Positions 8,124 to 17,194 of a DNA stretch of 34,616 nucleotides are shown here, piece after piece (positions within the stretch are counted from its first letter, which is position 1; the number at the start of each line of letters is the position of its first letter). The notes beneath the pieces were generated by a model that worked only from the letters and a program-made list of their open reading frames with translations, made no database searches and had not been told where the DNA came from. Position numbers and translations under genes: made by a program. Origin of the DNA: Deltaproteobacteria bacterium (GTDB taxonomy: Bacteria; Desulfobacterota; WTBG01; CAIYCZ01; CAIRTM01). Location: assembly GCA_016875025.1 (NCBI GenBank), contig VGSH01000020.1, forward strand, positions 1 through 34,616, in the 5' to 3' direction.

Positions 8124-9551
8124 ATGGAGAGACACTACAGCCCGTTTGATCCGCACGCTTTTCCCGCGCATGTGCGCGACTATCTTATTCCCGAATATGC
8201 CGGAGACTGCGTGTATGAATGCATTGCCTGCGCATACTCCTGCCCCCTTGACCGATTCTTATATACGTGCCCCGCATGCGGCAGTTTGTTGAAAATTACG
8301 GACCGCTCTTTTGATGAATTGAAGAAAATACCGGGCCCCGTGTGGCGCGATATTTTCGACTATCGCACGCTGCTGCGGATTGAAGCGCTGCAGGGTATTT
8401 TCCTGTTCAAAGAACTGCTTTTTCCCGCAATCCCGCTTCAGGACGTCATCTATCTCGGGGAAGGCCATACGGCCCTGGTTCGCGCCAACACACAGCTTGC
8501 CCGGTATGCCGGTTCGGAATTTTTTATAAAAAACGACGGTTTCAACCCATCGGCAAGCTTTAAGGATCGCGGCATGGCCAGTGCGGTGAGTTTTATCAAT
8601 TACTCGATCCGCACGCGCGGTCTCAGCGAAGTGCTGGGCATTTGCGCATCTACCGGCGACACGTCGGCTGCAGCCGCGTTGTATCTGAGCTATCTTGACA
8701 GCTCGATCGTCAAGTCGGTTGTGCTGTTGCCTAAAGGAAAAGTTACGCCGCAGCAGCTTGCGCAGCCGCTCGGCAGCGGTGCGGTTGTGCTGGAAATTCC
8801 GGGGGTGTTCGACGACTGCATGCGCATCGTCGAGCAGCTGGCTGAAACCTACCATGTGTGCCTGCTGAACTCTAAAAATCCCGTTCGAATCATGGGCCAG
8901 AAATCGTATGCCTATGAAGTTGCGCGGCAGCTGGGCTATAAGACCGATGACCTGACCGTGGTTGTGCCGGTTGGTAATGCCGGCAACATTACAGCGATTA
9001 TGGAGGGATTTCTCGATATGCACCGCCTGGGCATTATTGAGGATCTGCCTCATATTCTGGCCGTGCAGAGCCGGCATGCAAATCCGGTGGCCCTGTGGCG
9101 ATCTTCGGGAGAGTATGCGCCCGTGCCCGTGAGGCCGAGCGTTGCCCAGGCGGCCATGATCGGCGACCCGGTATCGTTTCCCAAAGTGCGCGCCCTGGTT
9201 GCGAGCGATTTTGACGACCGCTTTGCCTGTATCGACGTTGAAGAACAGGAGATTATCGAGGGCATGCTGCAGGCCAATCGATGCGGGAGCGTGGTGTGTA
9301 CCCAGGGCGGCGAATCAATCGCCGGTCTGCGCAGGGCTCTTGCGAGCGGTATTGTTTCTCCCGAGCGCACGTTTGTGGTCGATTCAACGTCCCATCAGCT
9401 GAAATTTTCGAATTTTCAGCAGATGTTTTTCGAGAACACCTTTCCGCCGGAGTATGAAATCACACCGCGTTCCGGATTTGTCAATGCGCCCGTGCAGCTT
9501 GCGGCATCTGCCGGAGCGGTTGCCGATTACTTGGGGCTGAAGAAGAAGTAG
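8124..9551 (+). CDS. thrC: Threonine synthase (PLP-dependent)
   Basis: Threonine synthase converts O-phosphohomoserine to threonine. The 475-residue protein carries an N-terminal rubredoxin-like zinc ribbon (C33, C36, C49 and C52 in YECIACAYSC and YTCPACG), then the fold type II PLP domain. The Schiff-base lysine is K147 in NPSASFKDRGM. Other family stretches are LGEGHTALVR, ICASTGDTSAAAA, VVPVGNAGN and VVDSTSHQLKF. The length and the GNAGN and DSTSH elements fit threonine synthase better than cysteate or diaminopropionate enzymes. The response regulator gene starts 6 bases after the stop, so they are probably co-transcribed, although no functional link is evident. Confidence 0.9.
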   Translation: MERHYSPFDPHAFPAHVRDYLIPEYAGDCVYECIACAYSCPLDRFLYTCPACGSLLKITDRSFDELKKIPGPVWRDIFDYRTLLRIEALQGIFLFKELLFPAIPLQDVIYLGEGHTALVRANTQLARYAGSEFFIKNDGFNPSASFKDRGMASAVSFINYSIRTRGLSEVLGICASTGDTSAAAALYLSYLDSSIVKSVVLLPKGKVTPQQLAQPLGSGAVVLEIPGVFDDCMRIVEQLAETYHVCLLNSKNPVRIMGQKSYAYEVARQLGYKTDDLTVVVPVGNAGNITAIMEGFLDMHRLGIIEDLPHILAVQSRHANPVALWRSSGEYAPVPVRPSVAQAAMIGDPVSFPKVRALVASDFDDRFACIDVEEQEIIEGMLQANRCGSVVCTQGGESIAGLRRALASGIVSPERTFVVDSTSHQLKFSNFQQMFFENTFPPEYEITPRSGFVNAPVQLAASAGAVADYLGLKKK

Positions 9552-9557
9552 ACACGC

Positions 9558-9929
9558 ATGAAAAAGATTCTGATTGTCGATGACAGCGTTTCGATTGCCA
9601 ATGCCATGCGGCGTGCGCTTGAAAGCCTCGGCTACGAGGTTGAGACATTGAATGAAAGTGCCACGTTTTTTGACGGCCGGGTTACCGCCTTTGACCCTGA
9701 TCTGCTGATTCTTGATATCAACATGCCGCGCTTTGACGGTTTTTACGTTCTGGAAATGGCGAAAAAAATAAACACCTGCCCGCGCGCAAAGTTTTTGATG
9801 TGTTCGACTAAAATTTTTGAGCAAGATTTGAACCGTGCCAGATCGCTTGGCGCGGATGACTCTTTGATAAAACCGTTTAATGCAGCCGAGCTGACGGCAA
9901 AAGTTTCCGCGTTGATCGGCCCGCCATGA
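9558..9929 (+). CDS. Single-domain response regulator (CheY-like receiver)
   Basis: A 123-residue stand-alone receiver domain. The acidic pocket is D8-D9 (IVDDS), the phospho-acceptor is D53 (LILDINMP), the switch residue is S83 (MCSTK) and the conserved lysine is K105 (IKPF). No output domain follows, so signalling must be through protein contact, as in CheY or Spo0F-type proteins. No histidine kinase is in the window. It is 6 bases after thrC and about 35 bases before the truncated MBL-fold gene. Confidence 0.9.
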   Translation: MKKILIVDDSVSIANAMRRALESLGYEVETLNESATFFDGRVTAFDPDLLILDINMPRFDGFYVLEMAKKINTCPRAKFLMCSTKIFEQDLNRARSLGADDSLIKPFNAAELTAKVSALIGPP

Positions 9930-9964
9930 CGGACTGACCACTGCACTTGCGTGGGAGTAATGCC

Positions 9965-10438
9965 GTGCCTGCTATAAAGGGTGAGATTGAGATTCGCTTC
10001 TGGGGCGTGCGGGGATCAATGCCGGTGTGTTCGCCCGACGTGGTAGGATACGGCGGCTGCACCCCGTGTGTTGAAATCATTGCTGACAATGGCACCCATA
10101 TTGTCCTGGATGCCGGAACCGGCATCCAGGCGCTGGGCATGCATTACTTAAAAATTTTTAACTTTATTCGCTCGGCCGATGTGCTGATTCATGACGCGCA
10201 GTACACGCCTATGGAGTATTCCGCGAAAATCGGCTGGGGACATTGCAGCTTTACGACTGCGGTCAGGGCCGCCATCTACGGCCAGGTGAAACATCTGGTG
10301 CTGTTTCATCATGACCCTCTGCGCACCGATGCACAGATCAGGGAGATGCTCCAGTCGTGCGCGGCCATGGTGCGCGCCAGCGGTGCTGCCCTGACGGTCT
10401 CAGCCGCGTCGCAGACCGCTTCCCCTCTGCAGCTCTGA
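9965..10438 (+). CDS. MBL-fold metallohydrolase with internal deletion of the catalytic core
   Basis: The 157-residue protein starts like the RFWGVRGS subgroup of metallo-beta-lactamase-fold proteins ([37 protein letters not shown]) and ends like it ([32 protein letters not shown]). Full-length relatives are roughly 100 residues longer. The central segment carrying the HxHxDH metal motif is missing, and the join falls around residues 59-68 ([10 protein letters not shown]). The frame stays open, so it is either a relict or a protein with a changed role. A TTG start at 9947 is possible, but GTG 9965 has a GGGAG site 8 bases upstream and was preferred. Confidence 0.75.
   Translation: MPAIKGEIEIRFWGVRGSMPVCSPDVVGYGGCTPCVEIIADNGTHIVLDAGTGIQALGMHYLKIFNFIRSADVLIHDAQYTPMEYSAKIGWGHCSFTTAVRAAIYGQVKHLVLFHHDPLRTDAQIREMLQSCAAMVRASGAALTVSAASQTASPLQL
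10105..10130. repeat. 26-bp near-perfect palindrome inside the MBL-fold gene
   Basis: CCTGGATGCCGG (from 10105) and CCGGCATCCAGG (to 10130) are exact reverse complements around a 2-base AA centre. It lies in the codons for the LDAGTG motif, a few bases before the point where the catalytic core is missing. Palindromes of this kind are deletion-prone, so it may be connected to the loss. Confidence 0.6.
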
Positions 10439-10462
10439 AGAAATTCCGGCCTGTTACAAACT

Positions 10463-11104
10463 CTATTCCCGCCACCCGGCTGCTTTGAGACGTTCAATTG
10501 TCTCGTGCAGCAGCATTGCCGTAGCACCCCAGATATGATGGCCGTATAAGAGAAATCCCGGCACGCTGCGCTGTGTGCCGAGTATGTTTTTTTGCCGGTA
10601 TTCACGTGCACCGGGAGCGCATAGATGCGCGAGAGGTACCGTGTATATGGCGTCAACCTCGCGCGGGTCAGGAATGCATCCGGGAATGCCGGGGAGCCAT
10701 GCTACAAAGGGATCAATGCAGAAATCAGAGGCGATGATGTAGGTCGGTTCCAGCGGACCGACGATAATAAGGGAGTCAGGCTCAATGCCGATTTCCTCAC
10801 GGGTTTCCCGCAGGGCGCATGTGAGCGCATCCTCGCATTTTTCCCGGCGTCCGCCGGGGAAGGATATCTGGCCGGGGTGATGGCGCAGGTTATCGCGCCG
10901 TTTTATAAGAATGACATGCAGTCTGGCTGCATCTGAAAACAGTACTATTAAAACAGATCCTGTGCGGGCTGTGCCGGCAAGCCCGGCAGTCCGCTCGGGT
11001 ATGCGGCCGACGGGTGACATGACAATACGTGCACTGCGGGTATCGAAGTCCTTGAGCTGAACAGCGTTGCAGACAGTCTGCTGGCGGGTTGTGTCCTGGC
11101 TCAT
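10463..11104 (-). CDS. Nudix hydrolase, coenzyme A diphosphatase type (NudL-like)
   Basis: A 213-residue Nudix protein. The Nudix box is G85-x5-E91-x7-R99-E100-x2-E103-E104-x-G106, the Mg-binding catalytic helix. Just before it, KRRDNLRHHPGQISFPGG matches the extra signature that marks coenzyme A pyrophosphatases, which cleave CoA to phosphopantetheine and 3',5'-ADP. Family members are 190-220 residues, as here. The first 45 residues are less conserved, so a later start is possible; no strong ribosome site is visible at 11104. It is the last gene of a minus-strand group with the DUF364, nitroreductase and coiled-coil genes. Confidence 0.85.
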   Translation of the reverse strand: MSQDTTRQQTVCNAVQLKDFDTRSARIVMSPVGRIPERTAGLAGTARTGSVLIVLFSDAARLHVILIKRRDNLRHHPGQISFPGGRREKCEDALTCALRETREEIGIEPDSLIIVGPLEPTYIIASDFCIDPFVAWLPGIPGCIPDPREVDAIYTVPLAHLCAPGAREYRQKNILGTQRSVPGFLLYGHHIWGATAMLLHETIERLKAAGWRE

Positions 11105-11180
11105 GGAGGATACGATGCTCTGTCAGTTTCCGGCGCGCTTCCGGCGGTTGCCGTTACGCGCTGATGCATGCGCAGCCTGA

Positions 11181-12017
11181 TTACAGGTTCAGTCCGCGAT
11201 AGGTTTTTTTCTGAAAACATATTTTGCGCCGGGCGCAGGTCCAGCGCTGCTTTTCAGCCAGAAGACGCATGAAGGCTGTGCCGTCATGGATGAGCGTTCC
11301 GCCGACCACATCTACGCCGCGCGCGAAAAGCGGGTCAGGCAAATAACCGGCTGTCGGGCCGACAACGGAAACAAACGCATCCGGGCGGCAGTGCTCAAGA
11401 ATTGTGTCAAGCGTGTTATTGTAGACGGTCGTGCTGGTGCACAGCACTTTGTTGCAACGCTTAAGCTCGGCGGTATCGAGTGTAACGTGAATGTGCGGAT
11501 AAAGCTTCCGGTAGCTGTCGTCAAGCTCGATAACGGTCAGCCTCGCGCCGCAGGCTTCGATCCGGTCTATCAGGGGTGAAAAAAAACCCACCATGCCGAT
11601 GTGGTCGGCCTCGGTTATGTCAAGCAACCCGAGAGAGTCGGTTGCCGTGTCGAGTTCAACACGGCCGGAGCGCATGACGTGGCTGCATATGGCATTCAGG
11701 GCGGCCATGGCAAGCATATGCTCAATCGGATCGTGGCTGCCGAAGCGGGCGGTTAGCTCGCCGGGTGAGCGCCCGGAGACAGCGTCCGGCCGCAGCAGTT
11801 CGTAGGAAGAGCGGCAGTGCTCCGGCAGCATAACGTAGCTGATGCCGACCGAATCGTCGCTCAGACGCAGGGCCATGAATTCAGAATCGTGCGGCTGCCT
11901 GTCTTTGAACAGCGGCGGCAGAAACAGTTCGGCGATGGCTGGCAGGGGAACCGAGGCTGCAATCGTTTCCGCCATGGCGCGAAAATCATCAATCAGGTTT
12001 GCGGGCGACATATGCAT
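11181..12017 (-). CDS. DUF364/DUF4213-type protein (putative heavy-metal chelation)
   Basis: A 278-residue protein of the DUF4213-DUF364 family. The N-terminal part (to about residue 110) includes GRSPGELTARFGSHDPIEHMLAMAALNAI, the enolase-like N-terminal piece. The C-terminal part has the Rossmann-like DUF364 pattern: VGFFSPLIDRI, LTVIELDDSY, CTSTTVYNNTLDTIL and VVGPTAGYLPDPLFARGVDVVGGT. Relatives are thought to bind metals or a small ligand, and some sit near molybdenum or corrinoid genes; the true function is not established. An alternative ATG lies two codons in. It is 31 bases from the nitroreductase gene, in the same operon. Confidence 0.8.
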   Translation of the reverse strand: MHMSPANLIDDFRAMAETIAASVPLPAIAELFLPPLFKDRQPHDSEFMALRLSDDSVGISYVMLPEHCRSSYELLRPDAVSGRSPGELTARFGSHDPIEHMLAMAALNAICSHVMRSGRVELDTATDSLGLLDITEADHIGMVGFFSPLIDRIEACGARLTVIELDDSYRKLYPHIHVTLDTAELKRCNKVLCTSTTVYNNTLDTILEHCRPDAFVSVVGPTAGYLPDPLFARGVDVVGGTLIHDGTAFMRLLAEKQRWTCARRKICFQKKTYRGLNL

Positions 12018-12048
12018 GGCGTTGACCGGATGGCGCTCTCATGGCCGG

Positions 12049-12702
12049 TTATGCATGGCGGGTGAGACAGTTTTCAAGAGTCTCGCGGCCGGAGCGAAAC
12101 TGGTTAACCGGAAAGACAGGATCAGGATAGCCGACGGCGATAAACAGGGCCGGCAGAATGTCATCGGGCAGGCTCAGGGCTGCTTTAACCGCGTCGGCGT
12201 ACATGAGGGTAAGGGCGACGGCACAGGTCCCAAGACCGCGCGCATGGGCCGAAAGCATCAGGTTCTGCGCGGCCATGCCGATATCCATGTAGCGTACCGG
12301 CGGCATGTGCGCGTGCATGGTTAGCAGCACCACGGCCGGCGCATCGTAAAAGCGGAAGCTGCCGCTTTCAATGAAGGCGGCGTTGCCGTCTCCCAGCTGG
12401 GCGATAAAGGGTCGTATGCCGCGAAAAAGCTGTTTTGTTCGTTCGACATATTGCGGCGGGATGGTTTTGCCTTTTGAAGGATCATAGCCCCTGCGCTCTT
12501 CCCGGTGGGCTTGCCTAACGCACTCGACGAGGTGTTGCAGCGCCCGGCCTTCGATGATGTGAAAATGCCAGGGTTGCTGGTTCGAAGCAGACGGCGCCCA
12601 GAGAGCGTCAGTGAGTATGACGTTCAGTACGTCGGCCGGCACCGGGCGGGGTAGAAATCCGCGGCAGGTTTTGCGCTCTCGCAGGCAAACAAGTGCGTCC
12701 AT
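12049..12702 (-). CDS. Nitroreductase family FMN oxidoreductase
   Basis: A 217-residue nitroreductase-fold protein. The N-terminal RERKTCRGFLPRPVP is the FMN-phosphate arm, APSASNQQPWHFHII the flavin-contacting loop, and MDIGMAAQNLMLSAHARGLGTC the dimer/FMN helix. The C-terminal FIAVGYPDPVFPVNQFRSGRE completes the family pattern. These cytoplasmic homodimers reduce nitro compounds, quinones or enones with NAD(P)H; the physiological substrate cannot be read from sequence. The loop between about 75 and 100 (REERRGYDPSKGKTIPPQY) is long for the family and may shape substrate choice. It is second in a four-gene minus-strand group. Confidence 0.88.
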   Translation of the reverse strand: MDALVCLRERKTCRGFLPRPVPADVLNVILTDALWAPSASNQQPWHFHIIEGRALQHLVECVRQAHREERRGYDPSKGKTIPPQYVERTKQLFRGIRPFIAQLGDGNAAFIESGSFRFYDAPAVVLLTMHAHMPPVRYMDIGMAAQNLMLSAHARGLGTCAVALTLMYADAVKAALSLPDDILPALFIAVGYPDPVFPVNQFRSGRETLENCLTRHA

Positions 12703-12716
12703 GCAATGTGTCTTTC

Positions 12717-12998
12717 TTATTGGCGTGGCACGTTTTCCGAGAGGTTCTCAACAAGTTTTGTGTAGCAGTCTTCAACCTCCTGCAGGCGTTTTTCGGCGTT
12801 GCTGAGGAATACGCCGATCTGCCCGATTTCATCCCTGAGCTGCTCAAAGGATGTTGCCTGATCCTGCGCGCGCAGTGAAAAATCCTTTATTTTATTGACC
12901 AGCATCTGGGCCGAGGCCGCGAAAAACTGGCATTCCTCGTAGTCGGTCACAATAATCGCGGTAAGACGCTCGCGTGCCTGCCGGGTCAGTACTGCCAT
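12717..12998 (-). CDS. Small coiled-coil hypothetical protein, 93 aa
   Basis: Not assigned to a known family. The 93-residue product is almost wholly helical, with heptad-like patterning from about residue 25 to 85 (MLVNKIKDFSLRAQDQATSF, then QLRDEIGQIGVFLSNAEKRL). No signal peptide or membrane segment is seen. It is the first gene of the minus-strand group and ends 14 bases before the nitroreductase start, so translation may be coupled. It diverges from murA, with the murA promoter in the 190-base space between them. Confidence 0.6.
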   Translation of the reverse strand: MAVLTRQARERLTAIIVTDYEECQFFAASAQMLVNKIKDFSLRAQDQATSFEQLRDEIGQIGVFLSNAEKRLQEVEDCYTKLVENLSENVPRQ

Positions 12999-13067
12999 GG
13001 GGGAGCCTTTCGCCGTATTATCCCTGGTTGCGTCCCTGTTGTGGCGCAGGGGGTGCTGAGGAATTGC

Positions 13068-13096
13068 TTGAAAAAAACAGGCTTATACAATATAAC
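13068..13096 (+). promoter_or_regulatory. Sigma-70 promoter for murA operon
   Basis: TTGAAA (13068-13073) and TATAAC (13091-13096) are separated by 17 bases and lie about 90 bases before the murA start. An AT-rich leader follows. This would drive murA-hisD-cca-COG2509. Confidence 0.6.
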
Positions 13097-13188
13097 GATT
13101 ATACGTGTTCCGCAAGGCTATTTTTTTTCCTGCCGGGGCAGTGCATATGCCTGTATCCATTTGGTTTCCAATGTGAAAGTTGGTTTTT

Positions 13189-14442
13189 ATGGAATGTATC
13201 GTGATTAACGGCGGCCGGGCCCTGCAGGGCCGGGTTGCTGCCAGCGGCGCTAAAAATTCAGCCCTTGCGATTATGGCTGCGACGCTGCTTGGCAGCGGTG
13301 AGCACCGTATCAGCGGGGTTCCGGATCTGCGTGACATCAGCACCATGAAACGCCTGCTTGAACATCTGGGCGTGCGCATCACGGGGTCGGCTGATCTCAG
13401 GCTTGATGCAACGCATATTGATATCGTTGATGCGCCCTATGAGCTGGTCAGGACAATGCGCGCGTCGTTTCTGGTGCTTGGTCCCCTGCTGGCCAGGTTC
13501 GGCAACGCGCGTGTTTCACTCCCCGGCGGGTGCGCCATCGGGCTGCGACCGGTTGATATTCATATCAAGGCGCTTGAGGCCATGGGCGCCCGCATCAGTA
13601 TTGAGAGCGGTTACGTGAACGCTGTCTGTGAGCGCATGCGCGGAGCACGTATTCTTTTTGACATGCCCACGGTCGGCGGTACCGAGAATGTCATGATGGC
13701 CGCCTGCCTGGCCGACGGGGTGACCGTGATCGAAAATGCGGCCCGGGAACCTGAAATCACTGATCTGGCCGTGGCCCTGCGCTCGGCCGGGGCCCGCATA
13801 TCCGGTGACGGAACCGGCACCATTACGATTGAAGGCGTCCGGGAGCTTGCGCCGATCGTGCATACGGTGATGCCTGACCGGATCGAGGCCGGAACCCTTT
13901 TGATCGCCGGCGCTATCACAGTAGGGGACGTGACGGTTGAGAACTGTCCCGTTGCCTACATGGGCGCAACGCTTGAAAAGCTGCGCGATATCGGCTGTGT
14001 TGTTGATGAATCGGAGAACTGCGTACGCATACGTGCTGACAGGGGCCTGAAGCCGGTCGAGGTCACCACGAGTCCCTATCCCGGCTTTCCGACCGACATG
14101 CAGGCCCAGCTCATGTCGCTTTTGACCCTTGCAGGCGGCACCTCGCTGATCCGCGAGACGATTTTTGAAAATCGTTTTATTCATGTCGCCGAGCTTGACC
14201 GCATGGGCGCCCATATCCGGGTTGAGCGTGACTGTGCGGTTATAACCGGGGTTGAGCAGCTAGAAGGCGCCCGCGTCATGGCATCTGATCTGCGCGCCAG
14301 CGCATGCCTGATCCTTGCCGGGCTGGCTGCGCACGGTACAACCGTTGTTTCGCGCATTTATCATCTTGACCGCGGCTATGAGGCCCTGGAGGAAAAACTT
14401 CGCCGTCTCGGCGCTGACATACGTCGTGAGAAGGAAACATAA
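13189..14442 (+). CDS. murA: UDP-N-acetylglucosamine 1-carboxyvinyltransferase (MurA)
   Basis: MurA commits UDP-GlcNAc to peptidoglycan by transferring enolpyruvate from PEP. The 417-residue protein has the usual size and motifs: K22 in SGAKNSAL, the catalytic cysteine C115 in PGGCAIGLRPVDIH, and AGTLLIAGAIT and FPTDMQAQ further on. Cys115, rather than the Asp variant, predicts fosfomycin sensitivity. A TTG three codons earlier is open, but ATG 13189 gives the family start. hisD follows after 33 bases. MurA next to hisD is a recurrent arrangement in several Gram-negative anaerobes. Confidence 0.96.
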   Translation: MECIVINGGRALQGRVAASGAKNSALAIMAATLLGSGEHRISGVPDLRDISTMKRLLEHLGVRITGSADLRLDATHIDIVDAPYELVRTMRASFLVLGPLLARFGNARVSLPGGCAIGLRPVDIHIKALEAMGARISIESGYVNAVCERMRGARILFDMPTVGGTENVMMAACLADGVTVIENAAREPEITDLAVALRSAGARISGDGTGTITIEGVRELAPIVHTVMPDRIEAGTLLIAGAITVGDVTVENCPVAYMGATLEKLRDIGCVVDESENCVRIRADRGLKPVEVTTSPYPGFPTDMQAQLMSLLTLAGGTSLIRETIFENRFIHVAELDRMGAHIRVERDCAVITGVEQLEGARVMASDLRASACLILAGLAAHGTTVVSRIYHLDRGYEALEEKLRRLGADIRREKET

Positions 14443-14475
14443 ACGGGCACAGCCCTTTTCGACAGGTACCCCATC

Positions 14476-15756
14476 ATGCGTATGCTTCGATCCACAGACA
14501 AAGGTTTTGCTGCTGAATTCAGCGCGCTGCGCGCACGCGCGAGTCTGCCGACGCAGGAGGCGGAGCAGGCTGTCAGGAGCATTATCTATGAGGTCAGAAC
14601 AGGCGGGGATGCGGCCCTGCGGAGCCTGACACGCCGGTTTGACGGGCATGAAATTCTTGCGGTCGATCCGTCAGACATTAAGTCCGCCCGCAAACGGGTT
14701 GACCCAAAGGTATTTAAATCCCTGCAGCTGGCATTTAAACGCATTGAGTCTTTTCACCGCCGCCAGTTGAGCAATTCATGGATCACCACTGAAAGTGATG
14801 GGGAAATACTCGGGCAGCTTGTGCGCCCGCTGGAGCGCGTCGGCATCTATGTCCCGGGCGGCAAGGCCCTGTACCCGTCATCGGTTTTGATGAACGCAAT
14901 TCCGGCAAAGGTTGCCGGTGTTTCAGAAATCATCATGGTCAGCCCGGCCGGGCCTGACGGCCTGCATCCGCTCGTGCTCGCAGCCGCGGACCTGTGCGGC
15001 ATCAGCCGGATTTTCCAGATCGGCGGCGCTCAGGCGGTTGCCGCCCTGGCCTACGGGACTGAGTCCGTGCCGCGGGTCGACAAGATCACCGGTCCCGGCA
15101 ACATCTACGTTGCGCTTGCCAAAAAGCTTGTATACGGCGATGTCGACATCGACATGATCGCCGGCCCGAGCGAGATTTTGATAGTCGCCGACGGCAGCGG
15201 AGAACCGGCCTGGGTCGCGGCCGACCTGCTTTCGCAGGCTGAGCATGATGAGATGGCGTCCTCCGTTCTGATCACAACCGATGAGCCGTTCGCCGCCCGT
15301 GTTTTTGATGAGCTGCAGGCCCGCCTGGCGCAGCTTCCGCGCGAGACGATTGCGCGCACATCGATCGATGGACACGGCGCGATCATCATCGCGCCTGATC
15401 TCGCCCAGGCCGTGAACCTGGCCAACGAGATGGCCCCGGAACATCTGGAGCTGTTTGTTGAGCGCCCCTGGGATCTGGTCGGGCAGATCAGGAATGCCGG
15501 CGCGGTTTTTATGGGCCATCATACGCCCGAGCCTCTGGGCGATTACCTGGCCGGGCCCAATCATGTCCTGCCGACCGCAGGCAGCGCGCGGTTTTATTCA
15601 GCCCTGTCCGTGGATGATTTTATTAAAAAGATCAGCCTGCTGTGCTTTACGCCATCTGCGCTTGATGCGCTCGGAGATGATGCTGTCCGCCTTGCCGCCT
15701 GCGAGAACCTGGATGCGCATGCCGGCAGTGTTGCCGTGCGCCTTATTCGGAAGTAG
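14476..15756 (+). CDS. hisD: Histidinol dehydrogenase
   Basis: HisD oxidises L-histidinol to histidine in two NAD-dependent steps. The 426-residue sequence has the four zinc ligands Q254, H257 (SQAEHDEM), D356 (LGDYLAGPNH) and H415 (NLDAHAGS), and the catalytic E322-H323 pair in NEMAPEHLEL. The signature region (ITGPGNIYVALAKK, IDMIAGPSEI) is complete. It is the only histidine-pathway gene in the window, so his genes are dispersed in this organism. The gene is 33 bases after murA and only 4 bases before the nucleotidyltransferase start. Confidence 0.96.
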   Translation: MRMLRSTDKGFAAEFSALRARASLPTQEAEQAVRSIIYEVRTGGDAALRSLTRRFDGHEILAVDPSDIKSARKRVDPKVFKSLQLAFKRIESFHRRQLSNSWITTESDGEILGQLVRPLERVGIYVPGGKALYPSSVLMNAIPAKVAGVSEIIMVSPAGPDGLHPLVLAAADLCGISRIFQIGGAQAVAALAYGTESVPRVDKITGPGNIYVALAKKLVYGDVDIDMIAGPSEILIVADGSGEPAWVAADLLSQAEHDEMASSVLITTDEPFAARVFDELQARLAQLPRETIARTSIDGHGAIIIAPDLAQAVNLANEMAPEHLELFVERPWDLVGQIRNAGAVFMGHHTPEPLGDYLAGPNHVLPTAGSARFYSALSVDDFIKKISLLCFTPSALDALGDDAVRLAACENLDAHAGSVAVRLIRK

Positions 15757-15760
15757 CTCA

Positions 15761-17194
15761 ATGCAGTCTTTCAGTGCCCTCCGGCTGCATCCGATCGTTC
15801 ACACTGTATCCCGGATTACGCAGGAAGCGCGCGCTGCGGTGTATCTTGTCGGTGGTGCGGTGCGGGATGCTCTTTCCGGTATCGGGCGAGCACATGATTT
15901 TGATTTTGCGCTCTTCGACGGCTTTGACGGCCTGGTCGCGGCTTTTGCGCGCTCTGTGCGCGGCAAGGTCATTCCCTGGGACGTTGACCAGCAGCGTGTC
16001 GTGTTCCGGCAGGGCGGCTCACGGATCACGGCTGATTTTTCCCGCATGAACCAGACCGACATTATTTTTGATCTTCAGCAGCGCGATTTCACGGTCAATG
16101 CCATGGCCCTTGCGCTGCATGAGCCCGGCACCTGCCTGATCGATCCCCTTGGCGGCCAGGCCGATCTCGATGCCCGGTGCCTGCGCATGTGTTCGAAGCA
16201 GGCCTTTGAAGCCGATCCCCTGCGCATGCTGCGTGCCTTCAGGTTGGCGCGGCAGCTGTCCTGCGTGATTGAACCCCTGACGCTTGCCAGCATTCACCGC
16301 AACAGCGCCCTGATTGTGCACAGCGCCCGCGAGCGCGTCAAGCGCGAGCTGTTCGCGATTTTGCATGCCCCAGAACGGGAAGCATCCCTGCGCGCTCTTT
16401 TTGATACGGGCCTGCTTGCTCAGCTGCTGCCTGATATTGCTGTGATTGAGGGTGTGCAGCAGAGCGCTCCCCATGAGCACACGCTTTTTGAACATAGCCT
16501 GCGCACGGCCGGGTTCCTGGATGAGGCGCTGCGGATAACGCAGTCGTGTTGCAGCGATCTGCAGGCACAGTCTGACGAGTATTTGAATCAGAGCCTTGAA
16601 GAAGGCGTGACTATGATGTCTCTGTTGTGCTTTGCGGCCCTGCTGCATGATATCGGCAAACCTGAGTGTGCCAGCGAGCAGGCCGGCAGGATTCATTTCT
16701 ACGGGCATGAGAGATCCGGCGCTCGCATTATCCGCGGAATGGCGCGCTCTGTCGGATTGGGGCGCAAAGCGCAGTCTGTACTTGCCGTCCTGGTTGAGCA
16801 GCATATGCGAATCCTGCACATGTCTTTGCTTGAGAGTGTGAGTGAGCGCGCCAAGGCTCGCTTTGTGCGCGATTGCGGTCCGGCCGCGGTCGGCGCGTGC
16901 CTGCTCGCGATCGCCGACAGCCTGGCGACCGGCTCCGGGCCTGAGTATCGGGATTCCAGTCGGCGCGTGCGCGATATTGCAGCGGATCTGTGCGCCCGTA
17001 TTCTTGCAACCAGTGATCTGCAGGAGACTGCGCCGCTGCTCACAGGTGCCGATGTTATGGATGCCCTGCAGTCCGGGCAGGGCCCGCAGGTGGGCCGCAT
17101 TCTCAAACAGGCGGCCCGGCTTGAGCGCAATGGAACTCTTCATGACCGGGAAGGCGCCTTGGCATGGCTGCGCAGTCAAAGACCTACCGATTAA
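15761..17194 (+). CDS. CCA-adding enzyme / poly(A) polymerase family with HD domain
   Basis: A 477-residue class II tRNA nucleotidyltransferase-family enzyme. The head has VYLVGGAVRDALSG and the metal-binding D46-x-D48 (HDFDFAL), the neck has RDFTVNAMA and DPLRMLRAFRLARQ, and an HD domain carries LLHDIGKPE (H295-D296) and later YGHERSGARII. These features fit tRNA 3'-end CCA addition or repair, possibly one half of a split CC-/A-adding pair; specificity cannot be decided by eye. The frame is open far upstream inside hisD, but ATG 15761, 4 bases after the hisD stop, gives the normal N-terminus. Its last 31 bases overlap the next gene. Confidence 0.88.
   Translation: MQSFSALRLHPIVHTVSRITQEARAAVYLVGGAVRDALSGIGRAHDFDFALFDGFDGLVAAFARSVRGKVIPWDVDQQRVVFRQGGSRITADFSRMNQTDIIFDLQQRDFTVNAMALALHEPGTCLIDPLGGQADLDARCLRMCSKQAFEADPLRMLRAFRLARQLSCVIEPLTLASIHRNSALIVHSARERVKRELFAILHAPEREASLRALFDTGLLAQLLPDIAVIEGVQQSAPHEHTLFEHSLRTAGFLDEALRITQSCCSDLQAQSDEYLNQSLEEGVTMMSLLCFAALLHDIGKPECASEQAGRIHFYGHERSGARIIRGMARSVGLGRKAQSVLAVLVEQHMRILHMSLLESVSERAKARFVRDCGPAAVGACLLAIADSLATGSGPEYRDSSRRVRDIAADLCARILATSDLQETAPLLTGADVMDALQSGQGPQVGRILKQAARLERNGTLHDREGALAWLRSQRPTD

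Noticed and set aside
12560-12590. GGTTCGAAGC resembling a tRNA T-loop
   Set aside because: It lies inside the nitroreductase gene and no acceptor or anticodon stems can be folded around it. No tRNA was found in the window.
16019-17179. 386-codon minus-strand open frame opposite the CCA-adding enzyme gene
   Set aside because: No recognisable domain, no ribosome site, and it lies wholly within a well-supported gene on the other strand.
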